Shown here: piece after piece, positions 39,080-49,418 of the stretch
How the letters are laid out: each line of letters starts with the position of its first letter
Numbering within the stretch: position 1 is the stretch's first letter
Assembly (NCBI GenBank): GCA_043228905.1
Contig: JBHGNT010000001.1
Span: 33,790,001 to 33,854,000, forward strand
Reading direction: 5' to 3'
Origin: Azolla caroliniana
Taxonomy: Eukaryota > Polypodiophyta
DNA length: 64,000 bases
Program-made: the position numbers and the translations under genes
The notes under the pieces: generated by a model
Seen by the model: only the letters and a program-made list of their open reading frames with translations
The model's database searches: none
What the model was told of the DNA's origin: nothing

Positions 39080-42000
39080 ATGCAGTATGTTGTGTCAACA
39101 CCCCCAAGGCTATTACAACCTCAAAGAAACAGATACAGTAGCAGAGCTAGCAACTTCAGCCATGTACAAGAGCCACATAATGAGTCATTCTTCTCGGATG
39201 ATCCTTCTCACTACACAAGACCACACGTCATGCCAAAAACCTTCAAAATCACCACTTTCCATGGAATTCATCAAGATCAACAGGTATGTTCATCCATCTC
39301 AACTTCCTCTGGTGCTAGTCATGATAGTGAAGGTATTATTCAGAGCTTATGCCATCAAGGAGAGCTTGATAAGGCTATGGACATGCTTTCTGATATGCAT
39401 TCACCTCCCCATGATAACACCTACATTGCACTACTTAGAGCTTGCTATAAAAGCAAGGGCATATCTCATGCCAAGAGAGTGCTTAATCTTATGAAAAAGC
39501 ATTATACCTCAGTTTCTGGCTTAGTTGGTGACTATTTGGTTGTGACTCTTGCAAAATGCTTGGCTCTTGAAGATGCTTGGAAGGTATTTTGTATATTGCC
39601 GCGAAGAACTGTGTTCTCATGGACAGCAATCATTTCTGCGTATGTGGCATGTGGACGAGCTGAAGAAGCACTAGGTATGCGAAAACTTATGCATTTGGAT
39701 GGTGTAGAGCCCAATAGCTATACCTTTGTGAGCTTTGTTAAAGCTTGTGGAATTTCAAGAAACTTAGAACAAGGCAAGGAATTGCATGATGAAATCCGTA
39801 GAAAAGGCTTGGCTTCAGATGTATTTGTTGGGAGTACACTTGTAAGCATGTATGGAAAGTGTGGGGCTGTCACAGAGGCTGAGGTTGTATTTTCTTCGCT
39901 CTGTCAGCGCAATATTGTGTCATGGAATGCAATGCTTGCAACTTATGTCGAACAAGGTGAAGGGGTAAAAACATTGTCATTATTTAGACAAATGCAAGAG
40001 GATGGCGTAGGCATTGATCGACATACATTACTTTTTTCCCTTCAGGCATGTATGGCCCTTTCTGGAGATGGGAAATTTATAGCGGTTGATAGAAGAAGAT
40101 ATATACATATGATTCTTGAACTTGCACATGCTTTACATGCAGATGCAAAGAGGACAGGCTTCTCATCAGATGTGTTTGTTGGAAGCACACTGGTTAGTAT
40201 TTATGGAAGACTTGGTGCAATTTCTGAAGCAGTTCATGTCTTCTGTGCATTGTCAAAACGCAATGTTGTATCATGGACTGCGATTATTTCAGCTTATGTT
40301 GAGGTTAACCAAGAAGAGAAGGCTCTGCAATTATATTGGCAGATGCAAACAGAAGTTGTTAGTCCAGATAAGCTGGCTGCTGTAGCTGTCTTTCAAGCTT
40401 GTTGCTCCCTTGCAGAGAAGACTGAGCCAATTGTAAACTCCAGACCAAACAAAGGCATAGCCCTAGAAATCGGGCAAGCTTTAAGAGATGATACTTGCAC
40501 TAACGATTTCTCATCAGATGTGTTTCTCAATTCCTCCCTTCTGAATATGTACAGCAAGTGTGGTGCCATTCTGGAAGCTGAGTGCATGTTTGGTGCATTT
40601 GCCCAACCCAATATTGTCTTATGGAGTACAATGCTTACACTATATGTGGAGCAAGAGGAAGGAGAGAAAGCGTTACAATTGTACATGAAAATGAAAGAAG
40701 AAACAGTGGATCCTGATGAACAGACTATCGTTTGTGCCCTTCGGGCAGTGTGCATTCTTGCAGAGAGTGAAGAAGCTCTTGTTGGTGAAAGATGGCCGAT
40801 CAAAGTAATTTGTCTGGAGATAGGATGTGGATTGCATGCAGATGCCCGAAGAAAAGGATTAGCATCTGATATCTTTGTTTGTAATACCCTTGTAAGTATG
40901 TATGGTAAGTGTGGGGCTCTTGATGAAGCTGAACAAGTCTTTGGTGCCATGTCTGATCGCAATGTTATATCATGGACTGCCATGATTTCGGCATATCATG
41001 AGCATGGACAAGGAGATAAGGCTTTACAACTTTATGCACAAATGCAACATGAATCTATACATGCAGACCAGTTAACATACATGATTGCACTTCAGGCATG
41101 TGGAATCCTCGCAGAAAAGGAAGAAGCATCATCAGCATTGAAGGAGATATCTTATAAAATAATTGCTCTAGAAATCGGGCAGCTATTGCATGAAGATGTC
41201 AAGATGAAGGGGTTTGGATCGGATGCATTTATTGGAACAGCTCTTTTGAATATGTATGGGAAGTGTGGAGATATTATTGAAGCGGAAAAGGTATTTGAAA
41301 CATTGGTTACACATGATGTTGTGTCCTGGAGTGCAATGCTGTCAGCATACATTGACCAGAATGAGGGTCAGAGGGCATTACAAGTGTACAGGCAGATGCA
41401 GGAGGAAAGGCTATGCATAGACCAGCTTACATCTATTATTGCCCTCCAGGCTTGCTCCATTATAGCAGAGGGTGATGAAATGCCAGTTCCCACTGGGATG
41501 TCAAGAAAAACATTTGCTTTGGAAATTGGACGAGCACTTCATGCTGACGCTCGACGAAAAGGTTTTGCATCAGATCTTTATGTTTCAAACACTATTCTGA
41601 ACATGTATGGCAAGTGTGGAGCAGTTTTGGAAGCAGAGCACGTGTTTAATCTAGCATCTGAACGCAATACAGTCTCGTGGAACACTATGATTACAGTGTA
41701 TGCTGAACAAGGTGAAGAAGAGAAGGCATTACGATTATTTGAAGAAATGCAAAACCAGTGTGTTGATTACGATGATGTAACCCTTATATCAGTCCTTAAG
41801 GCCAGCAGTTTGACAGGCAGCTCGAATATCTGTAATGAGCTCCATTTTGACATCATTTGTGCTGGATATGAACTGGTTCCTTCTGTTGCAGCCTCTATAA
41901 TTCATGGATATGGGAGTTGTGCAAGAATGGTGGATGCACATGCATGCCTTGATGAACTGATTCAGCCTCATCTTGCATCCTGGAATGCCTGCATTATAGG

Positions 42001-42472
42001 ACATGCAGGAGAAGGAAATGGTGTAGAGAGCTTGCACATGTTTGAAAATTTGAAACTCGAAGCTATAAAACCTGATGGAGTGACATTCACATCAGCTATT
42101 TCAGCTTGTACTCACACTGGCTTTGTTTTTGAAGGACTTGAATACTTTGCATCAATGAGCCAAGATTATGGCATACTTCCAGAAGTTAAGCATTGCGGAG
42201 CTATAATTGATCTCCTCGCACGTGCAGGGAGTTTCAAACAAGTAGAGAATATGTTAGCAAAGATGACGGTGAAGGCTGATCAGATCATTTGGTTATGCCT
42301 GCTTGGGGCTTGCCATACGCATGAAAATGTAGAGCTTGCAAGGCATGCCTTCGAACATGCAGTAAATCTGGAACCCAAGCATGCTGCACCATATGTCATG
42401 ATGTCAAACGTCTATGGTAAAGGAGGCATGCACATTGAAAAAACATTAGAAGTATGGCTCAATTCTGACTGA
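39080..42472 (+). CDS. Long PLS-class PPR protein with regular inter-repeat spacers (intronless)
   Basis: 1130 residues in one exon. Residues ~1-70 are Ser, Thr, Arg and Gln rich and could be an organelle presequence. Eight modules contain LLNMYGKCGxIxEAE-type segments followed by NVVSWxAMISAYxEQGxxEKAL segments. Modules three to seven carry an extra 15-20 variable residues before a conserved ALEIGxxLHADARRKG phrase (near residues 330, 447, 562, 678 and 797), giving a period of about 116 instead of about 100. The protein ends with an E-like motif (NVELARHAFEHAVNLEPKHA) and a short divergent tail; E+ and DYW domains are absent. It should bind organelle RNA and, if an editing factor, rely on another protein for deamination. 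The near-identical neighbouring modules point to internal duplication. No frameshift or stop is seen. Confidence 0.92.
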   Translation: MQYVVSTPPRLLQPQRNRYSSRASNFSHVQEPHNESFFSDDPSHYTRPHVMPKTFKITTFHGIHQDQQVCSSISTSSGASHDSEGIIQSLCHQGELDKAMDMLSDMHSPPHDNTYIALLRACYKSKGISHAKRVLNLMKKHYTSVSGLVGDYLVVTLAKCLALEDAWKVFCILPRRTVFSWTAIISAYVACGRAEEALGMRKLMHLDGVEPNSYTFVSFVKACGISRNLEQGKELHDEIRRKGLASDVFVGSTLVSMYGKCGAVTEAEVVFSSLCQRNIVSWNAMLATYVEQGEGVKTLSLFRQMQEDGVGIDRHTLLFSLQACMALSGDGKFIAVDRRRYIHMILELAHALHADAKRTGFSSDVFVGSTLVSIYGRLGAISEAVHVFCALSKRNVVSWTAIISAYVEVNQEEKALQLYWQMQTEVVSPDKLAAVAVFQACCSLAEKTEPIVNSRPNKGIALEIGQALRDDTCTNDFSSDVFLNSSLLNMYSKCGAILEAECMFGAFAQPNIVLWSTMLTLYVEQEEGEKALQLYMKMKEETVDPDEQTIVCALRAVCILAESEEALVGERWPIKVICLEIGCGLHADARRKGLASDIFVCNTLVSMYGKCGALDEAEQVFGAMSDRNVISWTAMISAYHEHGQGDKALQLYAQMQHESIHADQLTYMIALQACGILAEKEEASSALKEISYKIIALEIGQLLHEDVKMKGFGSDAFIGTALLNMYGKCGDIIEAEKVFETLVTHDVVSWSAMLSAYIDQNEGQRALQVYRQMQEERLCIDQLTSIIALQACSIIAEGDEMPVPTGMSRKTFALEIGRALHADARRKGFASDLYVSNTILNMYGKCGAVLEAEHVFNLASERNTVSWNTMITVYAEQGEEEKALRLFEEMQNQCVDYDDVTLISVLKASSLTGSSNICNELHFDIICAGYELVPSVAASIIHGYGSCARMVDAHACLDELIQPHLASWNACIIGHAGEGNGVESLHMFENLKLEAIKPDGVTFTSAISACTHTGFVFEGLEYFASMSQDYGILPEVKHCGAIIDLLARAGSFKQVENMLAKMTVKADQIIWLCLLGACHTHENVELARHAFEHAVNLEPKHAAPYVMMSNVYGKGGMHIEKTLEVWLNSD

Positions 42473-43387
42473 GGATGGGAGTTGAAATTACTATAAAGTC
42501 TGATGCATTTATAGGAGAACTGAATGTATAATGAAAACTGACAAGTAAAGATGTAGGGTTACGAAATACTGACACAGAGAAAGGGAGTGATTCTAATGAT
42601 TGACAAAAAAAACAAATAGCATGAAAGAAAAACTAGATAAGCATGACAGTCGCATACTGGAATGAACTTTGTCCTGTTATATGATTGCGTGAGTCTTTTC
42701 TTAAAGACATCTTGTGATAGGATATCCATGAATAGGGAGTTAAATATTTGAACCAAAATAAATACATTCACCATGAACACTAAGACTACTGTCAAAAGAT
42801 TTTATCAGTATCATGCGGTTGGGTCATGACTAAACACCTCTGACGTATCTTGGTATTCAGAGAAGATGGGGAAGTTGTCAATGCAGAACTCCCGTATTGT
42901 CAAAGTCTTTGTTACATGTAGAATTGTTTTATACAAAAAAGTTTCCTTTTCCATAAAAAACAACCAAATAACCTGAATGCAGATTGATGGATAGATTTCA
43001 GAAATCAGAATACTTAAACTCAATGTGATTGATATCAAATTATATGAGTAAACTCAAGGTGATTGATATCAAATTATATGAGTAAACTAAACAGTTCATA
43101 TTCAACTGCAACTGGTTATGCACAATTAATGGATAGGTTGAAATCAGAAAGCATAAATTCATGATTGTAAGATTAACAATCTTTAAATTCAAATTCCTTT
43201 CTACGTATAATGCACAATTTAATCATCACTATTTTAATGTTATAACGCTCATTTCATAACAAAAAAAGAATCTTTATCTTGAGAAGAAATAATCCATCCT
43301 ATATTTATACAGCAAGAATTTTGCTTACAAAAAGAATGCAAGAATTCTCCATTTCATGGAAACTATCCTTGTAAGGATCTACATAAT
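42473..43387. other. Intergenic, convergent 3' flanks of PPR and protease genes
   Basis: About 0.9 kb with both 3' ends. A short tandem repeat of 36-37 bases is at 43015-43088. No other feature is seen. Confidence 0.6.
43015..43088. repeat. Tandem repeat (2 x ~37 bp)
   Basis: AAACTCAA.GTGATTGATATCAAATTATATGAGT is repeated head to tail with one base difference, so the duplication is recent. Confidence 0.9.
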
Positions 43388-46300
43388 TCAGGCAGTTGTC
43401 AACCGGTTGATGAAGATTTGGAAAGGGCCTCCCTCACCTTGATAGCCATCAATCATCTAAAAGACAAGTTAAATAGATTACTTAGCATTGGAAGAAGTTT
43501 GTCAACTATTGTTGGATTACATGCATTATTAAGCCATATAAGAGAGACGAAAAAACTAATATACTATTAACATAAAGGAATTTTAAAACCAATAAAAGAA
43601 AATGTTGACCCAGAGAAACCTGTATGCAGTAAGCCATTATAACTGCCATCATGACATATTAATCCTAAGTTAAGATTTGTATCGTCAGTTTTCTACAGGT
43701 CAAGACTAGATTTTGGATGGCTTTGCAACTATGTTATTCATATTCCATGTGGTTCAGATCTAGCTTCCTTAGAACATAAATATTTTAGGTGATTATCACA
43801 CTAGGTCAAAACATTGTGGAAATAAAAAGGTGCCTAGAGAATCCGTTTTTTGATCCTACTGCAAGCAAGACACATAATCGTTAAATAAACCCCAATATAC
43901 ATATATAATATATTCAGTAAGAAGCACTCACAAATAGATATACACGTTCCTTCAGCAGTGGGATCATGGTAAGACCGGACACAGACATGCAAAAATCATC
44001 ATTGCATGCCCTTTTGACGAGGTTTTGTACTCCTTTGGTAAGTGGAAGTTTCTCATAGATCACAAGCATAGTATCGAATTGTGTAGTTTGGCCACATAAT
44101 GTTACATTCACTATCTGTCAATTTAAAAATCAGGAAAACATCAATATCCCTAGTAAGGAAATTTTTGCAATGTCACTCTTGCTTTCTGAAGACAGTACCC
44201 AAGATGCATTCAAGGTAAGCTAATATTTTACAGGAACAAATTTAATCAATAGCTTAGATTTCATTAGAATGATTGAAATGTACCATGTCTATGCTTGGGG
44301 TATATTGAAACACAACATCCGGACCTGAACTATGACAATCATCAAAGTCTGTATCATATATATTCATATATTTTGAGCTGTCATCATAGTAGAAGAATGG
44401 AAGAGATGGAATAATTTTTGGATTCTCCTTCGTTTGGCCACAAGGATTCATGGATGTATATTTGCAGACATCTACACAACCAAATATACATGTTACTAAT
44501 CTGGTGGTCAATGTCGAATGTATAAAATATGATTTGACATTTTGAACATGTGATTTTCAAATAGTTCAAAAAGTGATAATTCTATACCTGTATCTAATGA
44601 CACGAGAAAACCCTCTGGGCATACAACAAATCTGTTATCTCTACTTGCAAATGACCATTTAATCATTGATCTACGGTCCAAAAAGTCTGACTCAAATAAT
44701 ATGCCACCATTCTCACAGTGATTAGAGTGAAGACATCAATAAGCAATACATATTTTAAAAACGGAAAACTTGCACCAAAAAAAGCACAGAAACCTATATT
44801 CACCTGGATTTTTTGTCACCAGAACTCGAATAACTTGAGCAAATGACCAAGTCGAATCTGTGTTGAAGACCAACTTCGACGGTGAAAATACACCTGCTAG
44901 TATTGTGTTAAATAATACATGCCCAAGTACATGAAAACTCTACATATTTCCATTCATAAGCTGACTTACCTATGGTAGGATCAGAAAATTCAGGTGCCAA
45001 TGTCACTGGATAATATGGTCTTACTGTCAAACTTACAACTACAAAGTAGGATGATCCTTCAGTTGCATTATAAAATGACCTAGGATGAATATTTACGGGA
45101 GGTGGCTCCATATTCACATTAAGCAGCCTTGTTATTGTCATTGGTTTTACATATCCAATTGCATCAGGTTCTGAAGCATCAAGAATACTTTGTCGCACAT
45201 CTGATGGCCTTGCATCCACATTTTGAGAAAGGTACAAAGCTGCTGCTCCAGCCTGAGAAAAGAATATGCAGAGTATAAACTTCACAATACACAGAATTCT
45301 TTTGCTTTTTTTCATTCCTATCATTTCTAATCCAAGAAATGTCTTCATATCAAAACTCAATATAATGAAAACTATTTGGTATACAAATTAATATTGTAAA
45401 TCATTCTCTACCACATGTGGGCAAGCCATTGACGTCCCTGACAATGTTGCAAATGAAGTATCACTATCCTTGTAAGCACTCGGAATCAGCTCCCCCTGAT
45501 ATATATATATATATTTATGCATACATACATATGTGAGAAAAACTGAGGAAAAAGGAAACCATGAGTCAAGATCGAATAAACACAGTGTAGTGTAAAATCT
45601 CAAAACAAATCCTGTGGAAAGATTATTTTGATTCAAAGAAACTTCCATACAGGTGCAAATATGTTCGTGCAATTCCCATAGTTAGAAAACCAGCTCATTG
45701 CATTTAAACGGTTGGAAGAAGCTACTGATAAGACACCACTAGCTCGAGAAGGTGAATAACTGCATGCATCGCTAAGAAAATTCCCTGCGGCTGCAACCTG
45801 TTAACAATTCCTTGCAGTTAAATATGATGGGACTCTTGATAGAAGTAATGCTAACTTTGATGAGTACTTATTCAACAAATTTCTCATAGCACACTTTTTT
45901 CTCCAGTAAAACTATTCAAGCAATGTCAACGACATAAAGATGTTGGTCAAATAGTTGATAGTTCACACAATAAAAAAACTGGGTCCTAAACCTCTAACTA
46001 TGATATAATTAAAAGTTAATCACGAGCTTCCAGTTGCCATGTTGCAAATTATGAGCTTCACGATAAATAGTTAAATAACTTACAGCAAAAATTCCTGTAG
46101 AATTTACAAGGTTATTTACAGCTTGATCAATGCTTATGGAGGCTTTGGTTGCTATAGACATAGAAAGAACTGCTGGCATAATAATATTATCATTTATCCA
46201 TTCTAAGCCAGCTAAAATTGCCCCAAAGTTTCCAGCTCCATCACAATCCATCGTACGAACTGGATGGATAAAGGCACTCTTTGCTACACCACTTTTTAAA

Positions 46301-48221
46301 CCAGCAACAATTCCTATAAGAATTCATATAGATCTCTTAATGTCATTTTTTGGGGTCTTCTTTTCTTAATGTGAATCCTCGATTGTGTTATTTCTGTTCA
46401 ATTCCTTTTGAAAGAGAGATATTGTTCCATTAGTTAAAAGATTAATCAAGATCAAGGGTTCAAATGAGGCTGGTTATTGCACAACGGTCACAACCCTATA
46501 AAAAATTAGATAGTTTTCATTGGATGTGGATTAGTTTAGTTCATGCCATTTTCTCGCAAAAGATGTTTGTGGTTTCAGCTTTTGCTTTTTGATCCAAACA
46601 AGGCTATAATTAGATGTAAAATAATAATAATGGAATGGCCTGGGAAATATGTATATATATATCACTAGCTTTGATTCCTCATACCCCCACAATGTGTTGC
46701 AAATTCATTCGAAATCATTTTATCCAAACCCTTCTTACCAGAATCTTATCTCCAAAAGGTCATAATAATAGATGTCTTCAATATAAAATAAGAAGAAAAG
46801 AATGACATCACTAAAGTTCCCATTCCTCGTACCTGCACAGTGTGTGCCATGTCCATTGCAATCATTTGTTCCCAGGCCATCCTGAATCCCATCAAATCCA
46901 CCCATGCATCTACTTAAGGGTTTCCCGCTAAGATTCGTCCTTCCATCTGCATACCAGAATTCTTGATGAGTGCATCTAATTCCCTGTTACAAGCCAAGAA
47001 TACTCAGTTGGCATCTTCCCAGTGCAGATTATGTAGGTTTTAGAAAGCAGTCTAACTCCTTTTAGGACTCCATACCGAGTCTAGGATATACACATGAACG
47101 TCTGCACCTGATGCAGAAACATTGTAGAGAGAATTGAGAAGAGCTTGTCCCGGTTGATGGTCAATCCTATCAAGTCCCCAAGGAGGACTCTTTTGTATTA
47201 CACTAACCATCACAATGCCATCCACCTCGACATGATCGATTGCATATGCTTCCTTGTGAACGAGCTCTGTCAAATCAGGCCCAGTTATCACCATAAGCAT
47301 GCCTACCCATACCTTCTTGTATCTATAAAATCACATCTTTGATTAGCTCAAACTTCAAAAAGTCAGAGCTTACACCTTATAACAAAGACATAAAGCATAT
47401 ATAAGAATCATACCTGTGAACACAATTACCAGCATATCCTTCATTCTTTTCTGCCTTTGTACAAATATGGTCAACCATGGTTGAAGTAAAGGAATCCTTA
47501 AGCTTTATAAGGTACCTAGATATGCCACAATATAAGCCATAGATTCAGATAAGTATCAATATTCTAAGGCCAATGACGTCACGCTAATTTCAATACCATT
47601 TGGGATAGCTCACGTCAGCAAGTGTAGACAATTAAATCAATAAACACATTATTGGAATTTAAACATAATTACATTGCTATGACATGATTCTCCAAAACGT
47701 TTTTACAAGGTCATAGGTCCATAATATAAATCAAAATTCTGATATTGCATCCATTGATACATTCAGATGGCTAAGAAATGTTAACTGGATTGCAAGAGCA
47801 CAATTTAATTGCTAAAAACATGATTGCTAAAAATGGCAAATGAACGTCAAATGCTCTTGATAAATACACTCATTTCCATCTCAGAAATTTGCACTTAATG
47901 AGTTCAAAAAGAAGTATTTACATAAAAACATCATGGGCTAGAGGTATCTAATATAATTCGTGCATATATACTTAGAAAAAGGAGGAAACTTTACCTCTCA
48001 GGAGATGTGTAATTTTCCAGGTTCACATAACCGAGGGGAGATTTATTCTTTTCTTTACAATTGTAGAGCTTTACTGATCCTTTGGAGAACCGGCAATAAT
48101 CAGGATACACTGGCTCCAGATTCACAGGAATTGCTCCATCGCTTATACATAACAGGGTGACGAAAACAATAAGGAAAGAGAAGGAGAAGGAAGGGCTGAG
48201 ACGGAGGGTAGGGCCTGCCAT
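43388..48221 (-). CDS. Secreted proteinase K-type subtilase (S8A) with beta-sandwich and Cys-rich C-terminal region, 13 exons
   Basis: Hand-joined product 699 residues. Exons: 48221-47995, 47515-47414, 47322-47076, 46983-46833, 46313-46084, 45797-45651, 45495-45412, 45252-44970, 44893-44804, 44686-44588, 44471-44284, 44114-43932, 43456-43388. ATG at 48221 starts [16 protein letters not shown] and a hydrophobic LIVFVTLLC core: a signal peptide. Residues ~76-150 ([16 protein letters not shown]) resemble an I9 propeptide. The linker WGLDRID and [14 protein letters not shown] are proteinase K-family signatures. Catalytic residues: Asp191, His237 ([10 protein letters not shown]), Ser390 ([13 protein letters not shown]); oxyanion Asn325 (AAAGN). 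The PA domain of typical plant SBT subtilases is absent. After residue ~430 comes a Calx-beta-like sandwich ([24 protein letters not shown]), then a Cys-rich prepeptidase-like domain ([28 protein letters not shown]). The acceptor of exon 10 was chosen by phase and is the least certain boundary. The substrate is unknown; secretion to the cell wall or vacuole is inferred. Confidence 0.88.
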
Positions 48222-48438
48222 CTCTTCTCCACCAGGTCTTTCTCTTTCGCCGTGTCTCTCTGTTTTCCTTTCTATGCTCTGTTTTTGTGTCTGTGTGTTT
48301 TGTGGCGTTCCATATCGACGTTTGAATGTTTGAATCAAAAACAACACAAAAATGTGTCACGAACTTTATTTGAAGGAAATTTTTTGAAGGTTTTTCTGAT
48401 TTTGACCTTCTAGATTTGGCCAAGGCCTCGGATCGGAT

Positions 48439-48557
48439 CAACCCACTTGTCGGTCTCTAATTGAAAGATGTCTCTAACAACCCACTTGCCAGTATCTCGT
48501 TGACACAGATGTCTCTAACAACCCACTTGTCGGTCTCTCGTCGACATATGTCTCCTT
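48439..48557. repeat. Short tandem repeat, three ~40-bp units
   Basis: Units beginning CAACCCACTTG start at 48439, 48478 and 48519, each ending in ATGTCTC. They sit between the protease leader and the 207-bp array. Confidence 0.85.
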
Positions 48558-48590
48558 GTTAAGTCCAATCACATTTGTCCCCCTCTTAGA

Positions 48591-49418
48591 GGCACTGCAA
48601 CTGCTTCAGATGCACGTGAGGAAGTCTCCTATGACATGCTCCATGCGTAAAATGGGATTGACCTTTGTAACATGTCTCCACCATGGTGTGTCCGTGTACG
48701 TGTGTCCATGACAGTAAGTGGCCAAGTTCATCACCCAATGTTTCCTAGAAGCAACTGCATTACATGGATTTCCTTTTGTAAGGAACATAGTTTGAGTGGC
48801 ACTGCAACTGCTTCGGATGCACGTGAGGAAGTCTCCTATGACATGCTCCATGCGTAAAATGGGATTGACCTTTGTAACATGTCTCCACCATGGTGTGTCC
48901 GTGTACGTGTGTCCATGACAGTAAGTGGCCAAGTTCATCACCCAATGTTTCCTAGAAGCAACTGCATTACATGGATTTCCTTTTGTAAGGAACATAGTTT
49001 GAGTGGCACTGCAACTGCTTCGGATGCACGTGAGGAAGTCTCCTATGACATGCTCCATGCGTAAAATGGGATTGACCTTTGTAACATGTCTCCACCATGG
49101 TGTGTCCGTGTACGTGTGTCCATGACAATAAGTGGCCAAGTTCATCACCCAATGTTTCCTAGAAGCAACTGCATTACATGGATTTCCTTTTGTAAGGAAC
49201 ATAGTTTGAGTGGCACTGCAACTGCGTCGAATGCACGTGAGGAAGTCTCCTATGACATGCTCCATGCGTAATATGGGATTGACCTTTGTAACATGTCTCC
49301 ACCATGGTGTGTCCGTGTACGTGTGTCCATGACAATAAGTGGCCAAGTTCATCACCCAATGTTTCCTAGAAGCAACTGCATTACATGGATTTCCTTTTGT
49401 AAGGAACATAGTTTGAGT
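48591..49418. repeat. Minisatellite: four 207-bp units
   Basis: Units start at GGCACTGCAACTGC at 48591, 48798, 49005 and 49212, each exactly 207 bases and differing by only a few substitutions (for example GTAAGTGG in units 1-2, ATAAGTGG in units 3-4). Because 207 is divisible by three and the unit is stop-free in some frames, long repetitive reading frames arise on both strands, including a 301-residue minus-strand frame (48606-49511). I regard these as by-products. Low divergence means recent expansion. Confidence 0.95.

Noticed and set aside
47991-48347. Longer protease start at 48347
   Set aside because: That start is a non-ATG codon; the first good ATG, followed by a signal peptide, is at 48221.
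48439-49418. CRISPR-like array
   Set aside because: Units are contiguous with no unique spacers, and the context is a eukaryotic nuclear genome.
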